Origin: Geodermatophilus africanus
GTDB lineage: Bacteria; Actinomycetota; Actinomycetes; Mycobacteriales; Geodermatophilaceae
Assembly: GCF_900107105.1 (NCBI RefSeq)
Contig: NZ_FNOT01000012.1
Span: 1-64,000 of the forward strand
DNA length: 64,000 nt
Direction of reading: 5' to 3'
The stretch's first letter is position 1. Each line of letters begins with the position of its first letter. Shown here piece by piece: positions 26,507 through 33,201 of the stretch. Both the position numbers and the translations under genes were made by a program. The notes under the pieces are model-generated. The model was not told the origin of the DNA and searched no databases. It worked only from the letters and a program-made list of their open reading frames with translations.

Positions 26507-26734
26507 GTGACCGTGGGCTCGCCCGGAGCTGTGCCCGATACGGGAGCTCGACCGGGGCTCGTCAGGGGCATCCGGCCGCACGCGCACTTCGAGTGGTCGG
26601 AGGGCAACCCGCTCGGGCACCTGTTCCGGTACCTGCTGCTCGGCCGCGGCGACACCCCACCGGTGGTACGGGAGATCATCCGCGAGGCCGAACCGGATCC
26701 GGCCCGCCGGTCGGGCATCCATGTCGGCGGCTGA
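26507..26734 (+). CDS. Small uncharacterised protein
   Basis: The 75-residue product has a plausible core (HFEWSEGNPLGHLFRYLLLG and TPPVVREIIREAEPDPARR) and a weak first 25 residues. The GTG follows GGGAGACG. No family is recognised. It lies in the 435-base space between kdpE and the DUF6394 gene, where nothing else is visible. Confidence 0.4.
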   Translation: MTVGSPGAVPDTGARPGLVRGIRPHAHFEWSEGNPLGHLFRYLLLGRGDTPPVVREIIREAEPDPARRSGIHVGG

Positions 26735-26810
26735 CCGCGCACGACCGCGCCCCGCGCCAGGACGCACGGTCGTCGCCACATCGGACCGTGAGGCGAGATG
26801 AGGAGGTCGG

Positions 26811-27197
26811 GTGGACCTGCGGGAGGTGGTGTTCGGCTTCTTCGTCGTGCTGGCGGCAACGCTGAACTTCGGCTACTTCGTCGGCGACATCAGCGATCCC
26901 ACGGTGCACCACCCGGCCGGGCTGATCGCCGCGGTGACGGTCAACCTGCTCACCACGATGCTCAAGTGGGGCGACCGCACGCAGCTGGGTGCCGTGCACC
27001 TGGCGACGAGTCTGGTCGCCGACCTGCAGCTGCTTGCGGCCCTCGCGGTCCTCGGCTACGCCGTCCTCCTCTCGACCGGGGGCATGACCGCGGCGACGAC
27101 AGCAGTCGTCGTGTCGCTCTCCGGCGGTGCGCTCCTGGCCAACCTCGTCTCCGTCACGATCCTCGTCGTCGAGGTGGTCTCCAGACCGCGGCGGTAA
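26811..27197 (+). CDS. DUF6394-like membrane protein
   Basis: The 128-residue protein has three to four membrane helices. The first is VVFGFFVVLAATLNFGYFVG; then HHPAGLIAAVTVNLLTTMLK, GDRTQLGAVHLATSLVADLQ and a last helix pair. The pattern LNFG-FVGD, KWGDRTQ-GA and ATSLVADLQ is one I associate with DUF6394. TGAGGAGGTCGG precedes the GTG. Its position between kdpE and trkH suggests a link to potassium or osmotic control. Confidence 0.75.
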   Translation: MDLREVVFGFFVVLAATLNFGYFVGDISDPTVHHPAGLIAAVTVNLLTTMLKWGDRTQLGAVHLATSLVADLQLLAALAVLGYAVLLSTGGMTAATTAVVVSLSGGALLANLVSVTILVVEVVSRPRR

Positions 27198-27525
27198 GTG
27201 GTGGCGCGGTGCGCGCCGGTCGTCCTCCGCCGATCGAAGGAGGTCCGCGCGAAGCCGGGTTCGGCAGGAGCGCCGGCGTGCCCGGCCGGGAGCGCCGTGG
27301 GCGGCGTTGCCCGACCGCCGGTCACGACGAACAGCAGGGGAGAGGCGGGATGCCGGGGGTTCGTCCGCGCTGGGCGGTGGATCGAACGACGCGGCCCGGG
27401 ATGTGCCGCGTGCGCCCCGGCGTCGCCGCGCGGCGGCGGCACCTCAGCGGCTGGCTGGCGACGTGTCGCCGTGACGCCGTGCTCGTGAGCCGTGGTAGCC
27501 GACCGGCCGACCCACGGGGACGCCG
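27198..27525 (+). other. 328-base stretch without a recognised gene
   Basis: I see no convincing gene here. I looked for a ydaO-type cyclic-di-AMP riboswitch upstream of the potassium transporter and did not find its conserved blocks. The trkH promoter should be here. Confidence 0.4.
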
Positions 27526-28887
27526 GTGATCGGCGGCAGGGCCGGCCACCCGCACCCCGCCCGCGGCTTCCGGCATCCGGGGCGAGTGATCGCCGTCGCC
27601 TTCGCCGCCGCGGTCGCGGTCGGCATTGGGCTGCTGTCGCTGCCGATCGCCACCGCCGGTCCGGGACGCGCGGACTTCCTCACCGCGCTGTTCCACGCAA
27701 CGTCAGCGGTGTGCGTGACCGGGCTGGTCACCGTGGACACCGGCACCTACTGGTCCGGGTTCGGGCAGGCCGTGATCCTGCTGGGCATCCAGGCCGGTGG
27801 GCTGGGGATCATGACGCTGGCCAGCCTGCTGGCGCTGCTGCTGTCCCGGCGGCTGGGGCTGCGGGCGCGGCTGATCGCGCAGGCGGAGACGAAGGCGCTG
27901 TCCGCGGCCGACGTCCGCCGGGTCGTCCGCACCGTCGTGGTGTTCAGCCTGGCGACCGAGGCGGTGGTCGCCGCCGTGCTGGCGGTCCGCTTCGCCACCG
28001 GCTACGGCCAGTCGCTGCCGTCAGCGGCGTACTACGGGGTGTTCCACGCCATCTCCGCGTTCAACAACGCTGGGTTCGGCCTCGAGGCCGACAACCTCGT
28101 GCAGTACGTCGCTGACCCGTGGATCAGCTTGACCATCTGCGCCGCCATCATCGTCGGCGGGCTCGGCTTCCCGGTCGTCTTCGAGCTGGCCCGCGAGTGG
28201 CGCACGCCGAAGACCTGGTCCGTGTTGACACGGATCACCGTCGTCGTCACCGGCGCCCTGCTCGTCGTCGGCACCGTCGGCTTCCTCGTGGCCGAGAGCG
28301 GCAACCCCGGCACTCTCGGCCCGCTCAGCACCGGCGCGAAGGTGCTGGCCGCGTTCACGGCGGCGGTCATGCCGCGCACCGCCGGGTTCAACAACCTCGA
28401 CATCGCCGCCTACCAGCCCGAGACGCTGCTGCTCACCGACGCGCTCATGTTCATCGGCGGCGGGTCCGCCGGCACCGCCGGCGGCATCAAGGTCACCACC
28501 TTCGGCCTGCTGGCCTACGTGCTGTGGGCCGAGATGCGCGGCGACCCCGACGTCGAGGTCGGCCGCCGCAAGGTGCCGGGCACCAACCAACGGCAGGCGC
28601 TGGCCATCGCGCTGCTGGCCATCGGCGTGATCGCCGTCGCCACCTTCCTGATGGAGGCGCTCACCGACTTCACCTTCGACCAGGTGCTGTTCGAGGTGAT
28701 CTCCGCGTTCTCCACCGTCGGCCTGTCCACCGGCATCACCGCCGACATCCCGCCGGCCGGGCAGGTGCTGCTCGTGCTGCTCATGTACGTCGGCCGGATC
28801 GGGCCGCTCACCCTGGCATCCGGGCTGGCGCTGCGCGAGCGCGCCCGCCGTCACCAGCTCCCCGAAGAGAGGACCATCGTTGGCTAG
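27526..28887 (+). CDS. Potassium uptake protein, TrkH/KtrB family
   Basis: The 453-residue protein has about eight to ten membrane helices and four pore loops with the filter glycine: ATSAVCVTGLVTVDTG, SAFNNAGFG, AVMPRTAGFNNLD and SAFSTVGLSTG. It conducts K+ (possibly with Na+) and needs a cytoplasmic RCK partner, which is the next gene. The length fits KtrB-type subunits. Confidence 0.93.
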   Translation: MIGGRAGHPHPARGFRHPGRVIAVAFAAAVAVGIGLLSLPIATAGPGRADFLTALFHATSAVCVTGLVTVDTGTYWSGFGQAVILLGIQAGGLGIMTLASLLALLLSRRLGLRARLIAQAETKALSAADVRRVVRTVVVFSLATEAVVAAVLAVRFATGYGQSLPSAAYYGVFHAISAFNNAGFGLEADNLVQYVADPWISLTICAAIIVGGLGFPVVFELAREWRTPKTWSVLTRITVVVTGALLVVGTVGFLVAESGNPGTLGPLSTGAKVLAAFTAAVMPRTAGFNNLDIAAYQPETLLLTDALMFIGGGSAGTAGGIKVTTFGLLAYVLWAEMRGDPDVEVGRRKVPGTNQRQALAIALLAIGVIAVATFLMEALTDFTFDQVLFEVISAFSTVGLSTGITADIPPAGQVLLVLLMYVGRIGPLTLASGLALRERARRHQLPEERTIVG

Positions 28888-29542
28888 CCACAAGGACCCC
28901 GTCGCCGTCATCGGCCTGGGCCGGTTCGGCCGCGCCCTGGCACTCGAGCTGGCCCGCGGCGGCACCGAGGTGCTCGCCGTCGACCACCGGCCCGACGTCG
29001 TCCAGAAGCTGTCCGGCCAGCTGGGCCAGGTCGTCGTCGCCGACTCCACCGACCCCGACGCGCTCACGGAGATCGGCATCACCGACTTCAACCGGGTCGT
29101 CGTGGCCATCGGCAACGACCTGGAGGCCAGCATCCTCACCACCGCGCTGCTGGCCGAGCTGGAGATCCGCGACATCTGGGCGAAGGCCGTCAACCGCCAG
29201 CAGGCGACCATCCTCGAGCGCATCGGCGCCCACCACGTCGTCTTCCCCGAGCAGGACATGGGCGAGCGGATCGCGCACCTGGTGGCCGGCCGGCTGTTGG
29301 ACTGGGTAGAACTGGACCCCGAGTGGGTGTTCGCCAAGACCAAGCCGCCGCGGGAACTGGTCGGGGTGCCACTGGGGCAGTCCGGCCTGCGCAAGAAGCA
29401 TCGCGTCACCGTGGTGTCGGTCAGACCGGAGAACGCCACGTCGTTCACGCATGCGGACTATGACACGGTGCTCACCTACGGCAGCGTCATCGTCATCGGC
29501 GGCCGCCCGACGGACGTCGAGCGGTTCGTGGAGCTGCAGTGA
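28880..29542 (+). CDS. RCK-domain potassium channel regulator, TrkA/KtrA family
   Basis: The 220-residue protein has an NAD/ATP-binding RCK_N domain (AVIGLGRFGRALALELARGG, VVVADSTDPDALTEIGI) and a TrkA_C domain (LVGVPLGQSGLRKKHRVTVV). It uses a TTG start that overlaps the trkH end by eight bases, with GAAGAGAGGACC upstream. It gates the TrkH/KtrB pore in response to nucleotides. Confidence 0.92.
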   Translation: MASHKDPVAVIGLGRFGRALALELARGGTEVLAVDHRPDVVQKLSGQLGQVVVADSTDPDALTEIGITDFNRVVVAIGNDLEASILTTALLAELEIRDIWAKAVNRQQATILERIGAHHVVFPEQDMGERIAHLVAGRLLDWVELDPEWVFAKTKPPRELVGVPLGQSGLRKKHRVTVVSVRPENATSFTHADYDTVLTYGSVIVIGGRPTDVERFVELQ

Positions 29543-29569
29543 GCAGCGGCCGCGGCACCGTTGCCCGCC

Positions 29570-29761
29570 ATGGGTGAGCCGGTGCGTGTCGCGCTCGCCG
29601 TCGTCCTGATCGTCGTCGGCGTCGTGGCGGCCGTGTACGCCGGCTACCTGCAGTACGCCGCCCTGCCCGAGGAGCACACCTTCGCGAAGGGCGGCAAGCG
29701 CCTGGCGCTCGCGCTCGGCGGCCTGGCGTTGATCGTCGGAGCGAGCGAGCTGCTGCCCTGA
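29570..29761 (+). CDS. Small two-helix membrane protein
   Basis: The 63-residue protein has two membrane helices (VALAVVLIVVGVVAAVYAGY and LALALGGLALIVGASELL) separated by the charged loop PEEHTFAKGGKR. The ATG at 29570 is preferred over a TTG at 29561. It follows trkA by 27 bases and may belong to its operon. Function unknown. Confidence 0.55.
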   Translation: MGEPVRVALAVVLIVVGVVAAVYAGYLQYAALPEEHTFAKGGKRLALALGGLALIVGASELLP

Positions 29762-29907
29762 CCCGGTCCGCGCGGCGGGTCTCTCTACATCATCGGGTGC
29801 TCAGGGCCGACGGCGGAGACCATCGCGGGGTGGCGCGGCTGCCTCGCGACTTCCTCCTGACGAGGGGCGGGGTGCCGGCGACCGTCGTCGACGGCGCCGG
29901 AACGGAT

Positions 29908-29941
29908 GGAGGCCCCGGTCAGTCGCCTGACCGGGGCCTCC
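29908..29941. terminator. Strong hairpin next to the left tRNA-His remnant
   Basis: A perfect 15-bp stem (29908-29922 with 29927-29941) encloses a TCGC loop. It corresponds in place and partly in sequence to the hairpin at 40536-40565 downstream of tRNA-His, so it is probably the original tRNA-His terminator left behind after integration. Confidence 0.7.
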
Positions 29942-29943
29942 CG

Positions 29944-29973
29944 GTGGGGTGAGTGACGGGGCTCGAACCCGCG
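29944..29973 (-). repeat. attR-like copy of the tRNA-His 3' end
   Basis: These 30 bases are identical to 40573-40602, the 3' end of tRNA-His on the minus strand (CCA, acceptor strand and most of the T-arm). Here the rest of the tRNA is missing. This is the expected footprint of site-specific integration into a tRNA 3' end. Confidence 0.75.
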
Positions 29974-30147
29974 GGTGAGGCCGGTCCCGGGCCTGGTGGC
30001 CCGGCGAATGCGCAGGATAGCGGCCCCGCCGGACGCCCTGAGCGTCCCTGAGCGTCCCTGAGCGGGTCCTGGGCGCCCCCTTTGCCCCCCAGCCCGGGCG
30101 GCGGTGCGCCCGCCGGACGCGACACCTCCCGCCCCGCGGAGGACGCG

Positions 30148-30368
30148 ATGGTCGAACTGTTGCCTACCTCGCACCGCCTCGGTGACGTGCACGCCGGCAT
30201 CCTTACCACCGACGGCACGCAACTGCGGCTGCCCACGGGCGAGTGGCGGTCCCGGCGCACATGCGCCCGGCGCTCCGCCGGCAGCGCATCATGTCGGTGC
30301 TTCGCAACGGGCCGGCGGACTGCCCGCTGCTGACCCTGTTCGACCACTGCGTCACCGGGCGACCGTGA
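30148..30368 (+). pseudogene. Possible small broken gene
   Basis: An ATG after GGAGGACGCG starts MVELLPTSHRLGDVHAGILT and continues to about 30240. A change of frame there then gives HMRPALRRQRIMSVLRNGPA and DCPLLTLFDHCVTGRP before a TGA. The two halves read like one 70-residue protein with a frameshift. The family is unknown. The remaining parts of 29974-30470 contain only three tandem copies of a 10-base unit at 30036-30065 and no other gene that I can see. Confidence 0.3.
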
Positions 30369-30470
30369 CGATGGACAACGACGACCAGACCCCGGCGGAG
30401 GGCGAGCCCGAGGCCGGGCTGGCTGGCAGACCCGGGCGTAGCTGCGGGAGGTCGGTGGGGGCAGTCGGGA

Positions 30471-30932
30471 TCAGACGGTCGTCCCGCGCCACGGGTCGCC
30501 CTTCGCCGTGACGTACCGCTGCCAGACGTACCGCCAGGGCGTGACGGCCACGATGATGATGACCGGCGCGAAGCTGACGATGATCTCGCTCATGGCCGGG
30601 TCAACGTCGCCGGCGAGCACCGCGGGCAGCGCCACGACGGACAGCCAGATCACCTTCCACAGGGTCTCGAACAGCAGGATCGGCAGTAGCCGCACCGGGT
30701 AGCGCAGTCCGAGGAGCGCCAGCAGCGACATGGCGGTGAGCAGGACGGCGACGACACCCTCGTACAGCGGGAAGTCGCGGTCGTAGCCGATGACGATCGG
30801 CCACTTCACCAGGGCGAGACCGACGCCCATCACCAGGTAGCCGATCCGCATCAGGTTCAGCCGCCAGGTCGGCAGGTCCGCGGGGGTGGCGGCCTTGCCC
30901 GTTGGGTCGAGGGCGGTGCGGGCGACGGTCAC
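30471..30932 (-). CDS. Uncharacterised four-helix membrane protein
   Basis: The 153-residue protein has four membrane helices: LMRIGYLVMGVGLALVKWPI, GVVAVLLTAMSLLALLGL, LFETLWKVIWLSVVALPAVL and SFAPVIIIVAVTPWRYVW. The motif YDRDFPLYEG lies in the first loop. I do not assign a family. The GTG start follows GAGGAGA. Its promoter region is one of the two shared elements described at 30980-31040. Confidence 0.7.
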   Translation of the reverse strand: MTVARTALDPTGKAATPADLPTWRLNLMRIGYLVMGVGLALVKWPIVIGYDRDFPLYEGVVAVLLTAMSLLALLGLRYPVRLLPILLFETLWKVIWLSVVALPAVLAGDVDPAMSEIIVSFAPVIIIVAVTPWRYVWQRYVTAKGDPWRGTTV

Positions 30933-30979
30933 GGCGGTCTCCTCGGGTCGGTGTCGCGGCGACTTCCGCGGGCGTCGCT

Positions 30980-31040
30980 GAAGCTAGGAGCGGTCGCGGT
31001 GAGCGCGGATCACCACACGATGTGAGAAGGCGTGGTGATT
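30980..31040 (-). promoter_or_regulatory. Shared 61-bp island promoter, copy 1
   Basis: On the minus strand this runs AATCACCAC, a variable 16 bases, TGGTGATCCGC, then CTCACC and TCCTA, ending 48 bases before the GTG of the membrane protein. The same blocks in the same order and spacing (within one base) occur at 35978-36038. AATCACCAC and TGGTGATC form an inverted repeat that could be an operator, and CTCACC/TCCTA could be the promoter. Confidence 0.6.
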
Positions 31041-31058
31041 TCGGCGCGGCGGCCGGGA

Positions 31059-31307
31059 TCAGTGGGCGGGTTGGCGGGCGCGGAGCCGGTGCAGGCGCGG
31101 CATGAGGCCGTACATGACGATCGGGACCGCGAGGGTGGCGACGATGACGGTGCGCAGCACGACCGGGGTGCCGGTGAGCAGGCTGCTCAGCGCGAGGTTG
31201 AGCACGATCAGGGTCGGCAGCACGGCGAGCCAGATCATCAACGCCAGCTGGTGCTTCGACGGCGGCGGGACCGGCGTGGGCGTGCGGTGCGCGGGGTGGG
31301 TGGGCAA
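31059..31307 (-). CDS. Small two-helix membrane protein
   Basis: The 82-residue protein has two membrane helices (LALMIWLAVLPTLIVLNLAL and LRTVIVATLAVPIVMYGLMP) ending with basic residues. It resembles the membrane tail fused to some antibiotic-biosynthesis-monooxygenase proteins, here without that domain. It uses a TTG start after GAGGAGAACCCC. Confidence 0.6.
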   Translation of the reverse strand: MPTHPAHRTPTPVPPPSKHQLALMIWLAVLPTLIVLNLALSSLLTGTPVVLRTVIVATLAVPIVMYGLMPRLHRLRARQPAH

Positions 31308-31375
31308 GGGGTTCTCCTCGTGGGTGTCGGGCCGGCACCGGCCGGTCGCCGGTCACGGAGATGGGGTGGATGCGG

Positions 31376-32371
31376 CTAGAGGCCGTGCCGGCGTTCGGCG
31401 AGCACGGCGGCGGTGAGGCGGGCCTCCGCCGCGGCGGAGAAGACGCCGCCGGCCGTGTGGTGCTCGTCGACCGCGCGCTCGATGTCCTCGGCGACCAGGT
31501 CGGCGTTGATCGCGATCCCGGCGGTGTTCCCTGCGCCGGCCGCGGCGATGACCTGCCCGCGCGGGTCGACGACGTTGCCGGCCGCCCAGACTCCCGCGGT
31601 GCTGGTCCGGCCGGTCGCGTCGACGGTGACGAACCCGGCGTCGTCGGTCCGGCAGCCCAGCCCGGCCAGCAGGCCGTCGGGGGGTGGGGTGTTGCCGGGG
31701 CGGAGGAACACCGCGGTCCGCGGCACCACCCGGCCGTCGGCCAGCTGGACGCCGGTCAGCCGGTCGGCCTCCACGACCAGCCGGGCCACCTCACCGAGCA
31801 CGACCTGGATTCCGCGCGCCCGCAGCGCGACCCGCTCCAGGGCGGTCAGCGCGGAGGTGTGGGCGAAGAAGACCACGTCGTCGGACCACTGGCGGATCAG
31901 CTGCGCGTGCGCGACCGCACCCGGGCCGGTGTTCAGCACGCCGAGCGGGGAGTCGCGGACCTCCCACCCGTGGCAGTACGGGCAGTGCAGCAGATCCCGG
32001 CCCCACCGCTCGCGGACGCCGGGGATGTCGGGCAGCTCGTCGCGGACCCCGGTGGTGAGCAGGATCCGCCGAGCCCGGAGCACCCGGCCGCCGGCGAGCC
32101 GGACGAAGAAGCCTGGCTCGATGCCGACCACCCGGTCGGCCACGAGTTCGACGCCGTAGCCGGCGATCTCGGCCCGTCCGGCGGCCAGCAGGTCGGCCGG
32201 CGGCATCCCGTCGCGGGACAGGAAGCCGTGCATGTGCGCCGCGGGCGCGTTGCGCGGCGCCCCGGCGTCAACCACCGCGACCCGGCGCCGCGCCCGGCCG
32301 AGCACCAGTGCCGCGCTCAGCCCGGCCGCGCCGCCGCCGACCACTACCACGTCGTGAACCTTCGCCTCCAT
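31376..32371 (-). CDS. Thioredoxin-reductase-like FAD/NAD(P) oxidoreductase
   Basis: The 331-residue flavoprotein begins with the FAD dinucleotide fold VVVVGGGAAGLSAALVLGRA. The redox motif CPYCHGWE (about residue 135) occupies the position of the thioredoxin reductase CxxC. A second nucleotide-binding stretch follows, and GVWAAGNVVDP matches the GD-like FAD-contact motif near the end. The ATG at 32371 has GGAGGTGATCGCC before it; residues further upstream do not fit. The substrate is unknown. It diverges from the XRE-cupin regulator, which probably controls it. Confidence 0.85.
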   Translation of the reverse strand: MEAKVHDVVVVGGGAAGLSAALVLGRARRRVAVVDAGAPRNAPAAHMHGFLSRDGMPPADLLAAGRAEIAGYGVELVADRVVGIEPGFFVRLAGGRVLRARRILLTTGVRDELPDIPGVRERWGRDLLHCPYCHGWEVRDSPLGVLNTGPGAVAHAQLIRQWSDDVVFFAHTSALTALERVALRARGIQVVLGEVARLVVEADRLTGVQLADGRVVPRTAVFLRPGNTPPPDGLLAGLGCRTDDAGFVTVDATGRTSTAGVWAAGNVVDPRGQVIAAAGAGNTAGIAINADLVAEDIERAVDEHHTAGGVFSAAAEARLTAAVLAERRHGL

Positions 32372-32418
32372 GGCGATCACCTCCGCGGCGAAGGTTCGCC
32401 GGGCCGGCCCGTCCGCGA

Positions 32419-32430
32419 CAACGATCGTTG
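32419..32430. promoter_or_regulatory. 12-bp palindrome between divergent genes
   Basis: CAACGATCGTTG is a perfect palindrome in the 92-base space between the flavoprotein gene and the XRE-cupin gene. It is a natural candidate for the operator of that regulator. Confidence 0.4.
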
Positions 32431-32463
32431 CCATTTCCGGGAACGGCTGGTGGGCTGGCCGGC

Positions 32464-33057
32464 ATGCGGCACTCGGCGGCGATCGCGGCGGCGCTGGCCG
32501 AGGTGGGGCCGCGGCTGAAGCGGGTGCGCACCCAGCGCGACATCACCCTGACCGAGCTGGCTGCGGCCACCGGCATCTCCAAGAGCACCCTGTCCCGGCT
32601 GGAGTCCGGGCAGCGCAAGCCCAGCCTGGAGCTGCTGCTGCCGATCGCGCAGGCGCACCGGATCCCGCTGGAGGAGCTGATCGGCGCCCCGGAGGTCGGT
32701 GACCCGCGGGTCCGCTTCACCCCGCGGCAGCGCAACGGCCGCATCGTGGTGCCGCTGACCCGCAACCCCGGCGGGCTGCAGGCCTGGAAGACGATCATCC
32801 CGCCCGAGCCGGGCGAGCCCGAGCTGCGCACCCACGAGGGCTACGAATGGCTCTACGTGCTCGCCGGACGGGTGCGGCTGATCCTGGCCGACCACGACCT
32901 CACCCTGGGCCCCGGCGAGGTCGCCGAGTTCGACACCCGGCTGCCGCACTGGTTCGGGCCCGCCGACGACCAGCCGGTGGAGATCCTCAGCCTGCTGGGC
33001 CGTCAGGGGGAACGCATCCACGTCCGCGCCGCACCTCGGCGGGCCGACCGCCCCTGA
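32464..33057 (+). CDS. XRE-family regulator with a cupin domain
   Basis: The 197-residue protein has a helix-turn-helix (LTELAAATGISKSTLSRLES at about 30-50) and a C-terminal cupin (THEGYEWLYVLAGRVRLILA, LGPGEVAEFDTRLPHWFGPA). Cupins bind small ligands or metal, so it likely represses or activates the divergent flavoprotein in response to a metabolite. The ATG is at 32464. Confidence 0.88.
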   Translation: MRHSAAIAAALAEVGPRLKRVRTQRDITLTELAAATGISKSTLSRLESGQRKPSLELLLPIAQAHRIPLEELIGAPEVGDPRVRFTPRQRNGRIVVPLTRNPGGLQAWKTIIPPEPGEPELRTHEGYEWLYVLAGRVRLILADHDLTLGPGEVAEFDTRLPHWFGPADDQPVEILSLLGRQGERIHVRAAPRRADRP

Positions 33058-33201
33058 TCGTGCTGGGGTGGAGCGAAGAGCATCGACACCGTCCGTATCC
33101 GACTGCCACGATGCGTCCGCCGAGGCGACGGCACGTGCCGGCGACGCGGACGGCTGACATCGGGGCGGTGGCGACACCCCGGGGCCTGACCCTCGAGGGA
33201 G

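Noticed and set aside
27198..27525. Possible cyclic-di-AMP (ydaO) riboswitch before trkH
   Set aside because: I could not find the conserved ydaO blocks. The hairpins seen are ordinary for such GC content.
30036..30065. Three tandem 10-base units (CCCTGAGCGT-like) taken as a CRISPR or iteron
   Set aside because: The units are directly joined without spacers and too few; a simple tandem duplication is enough.
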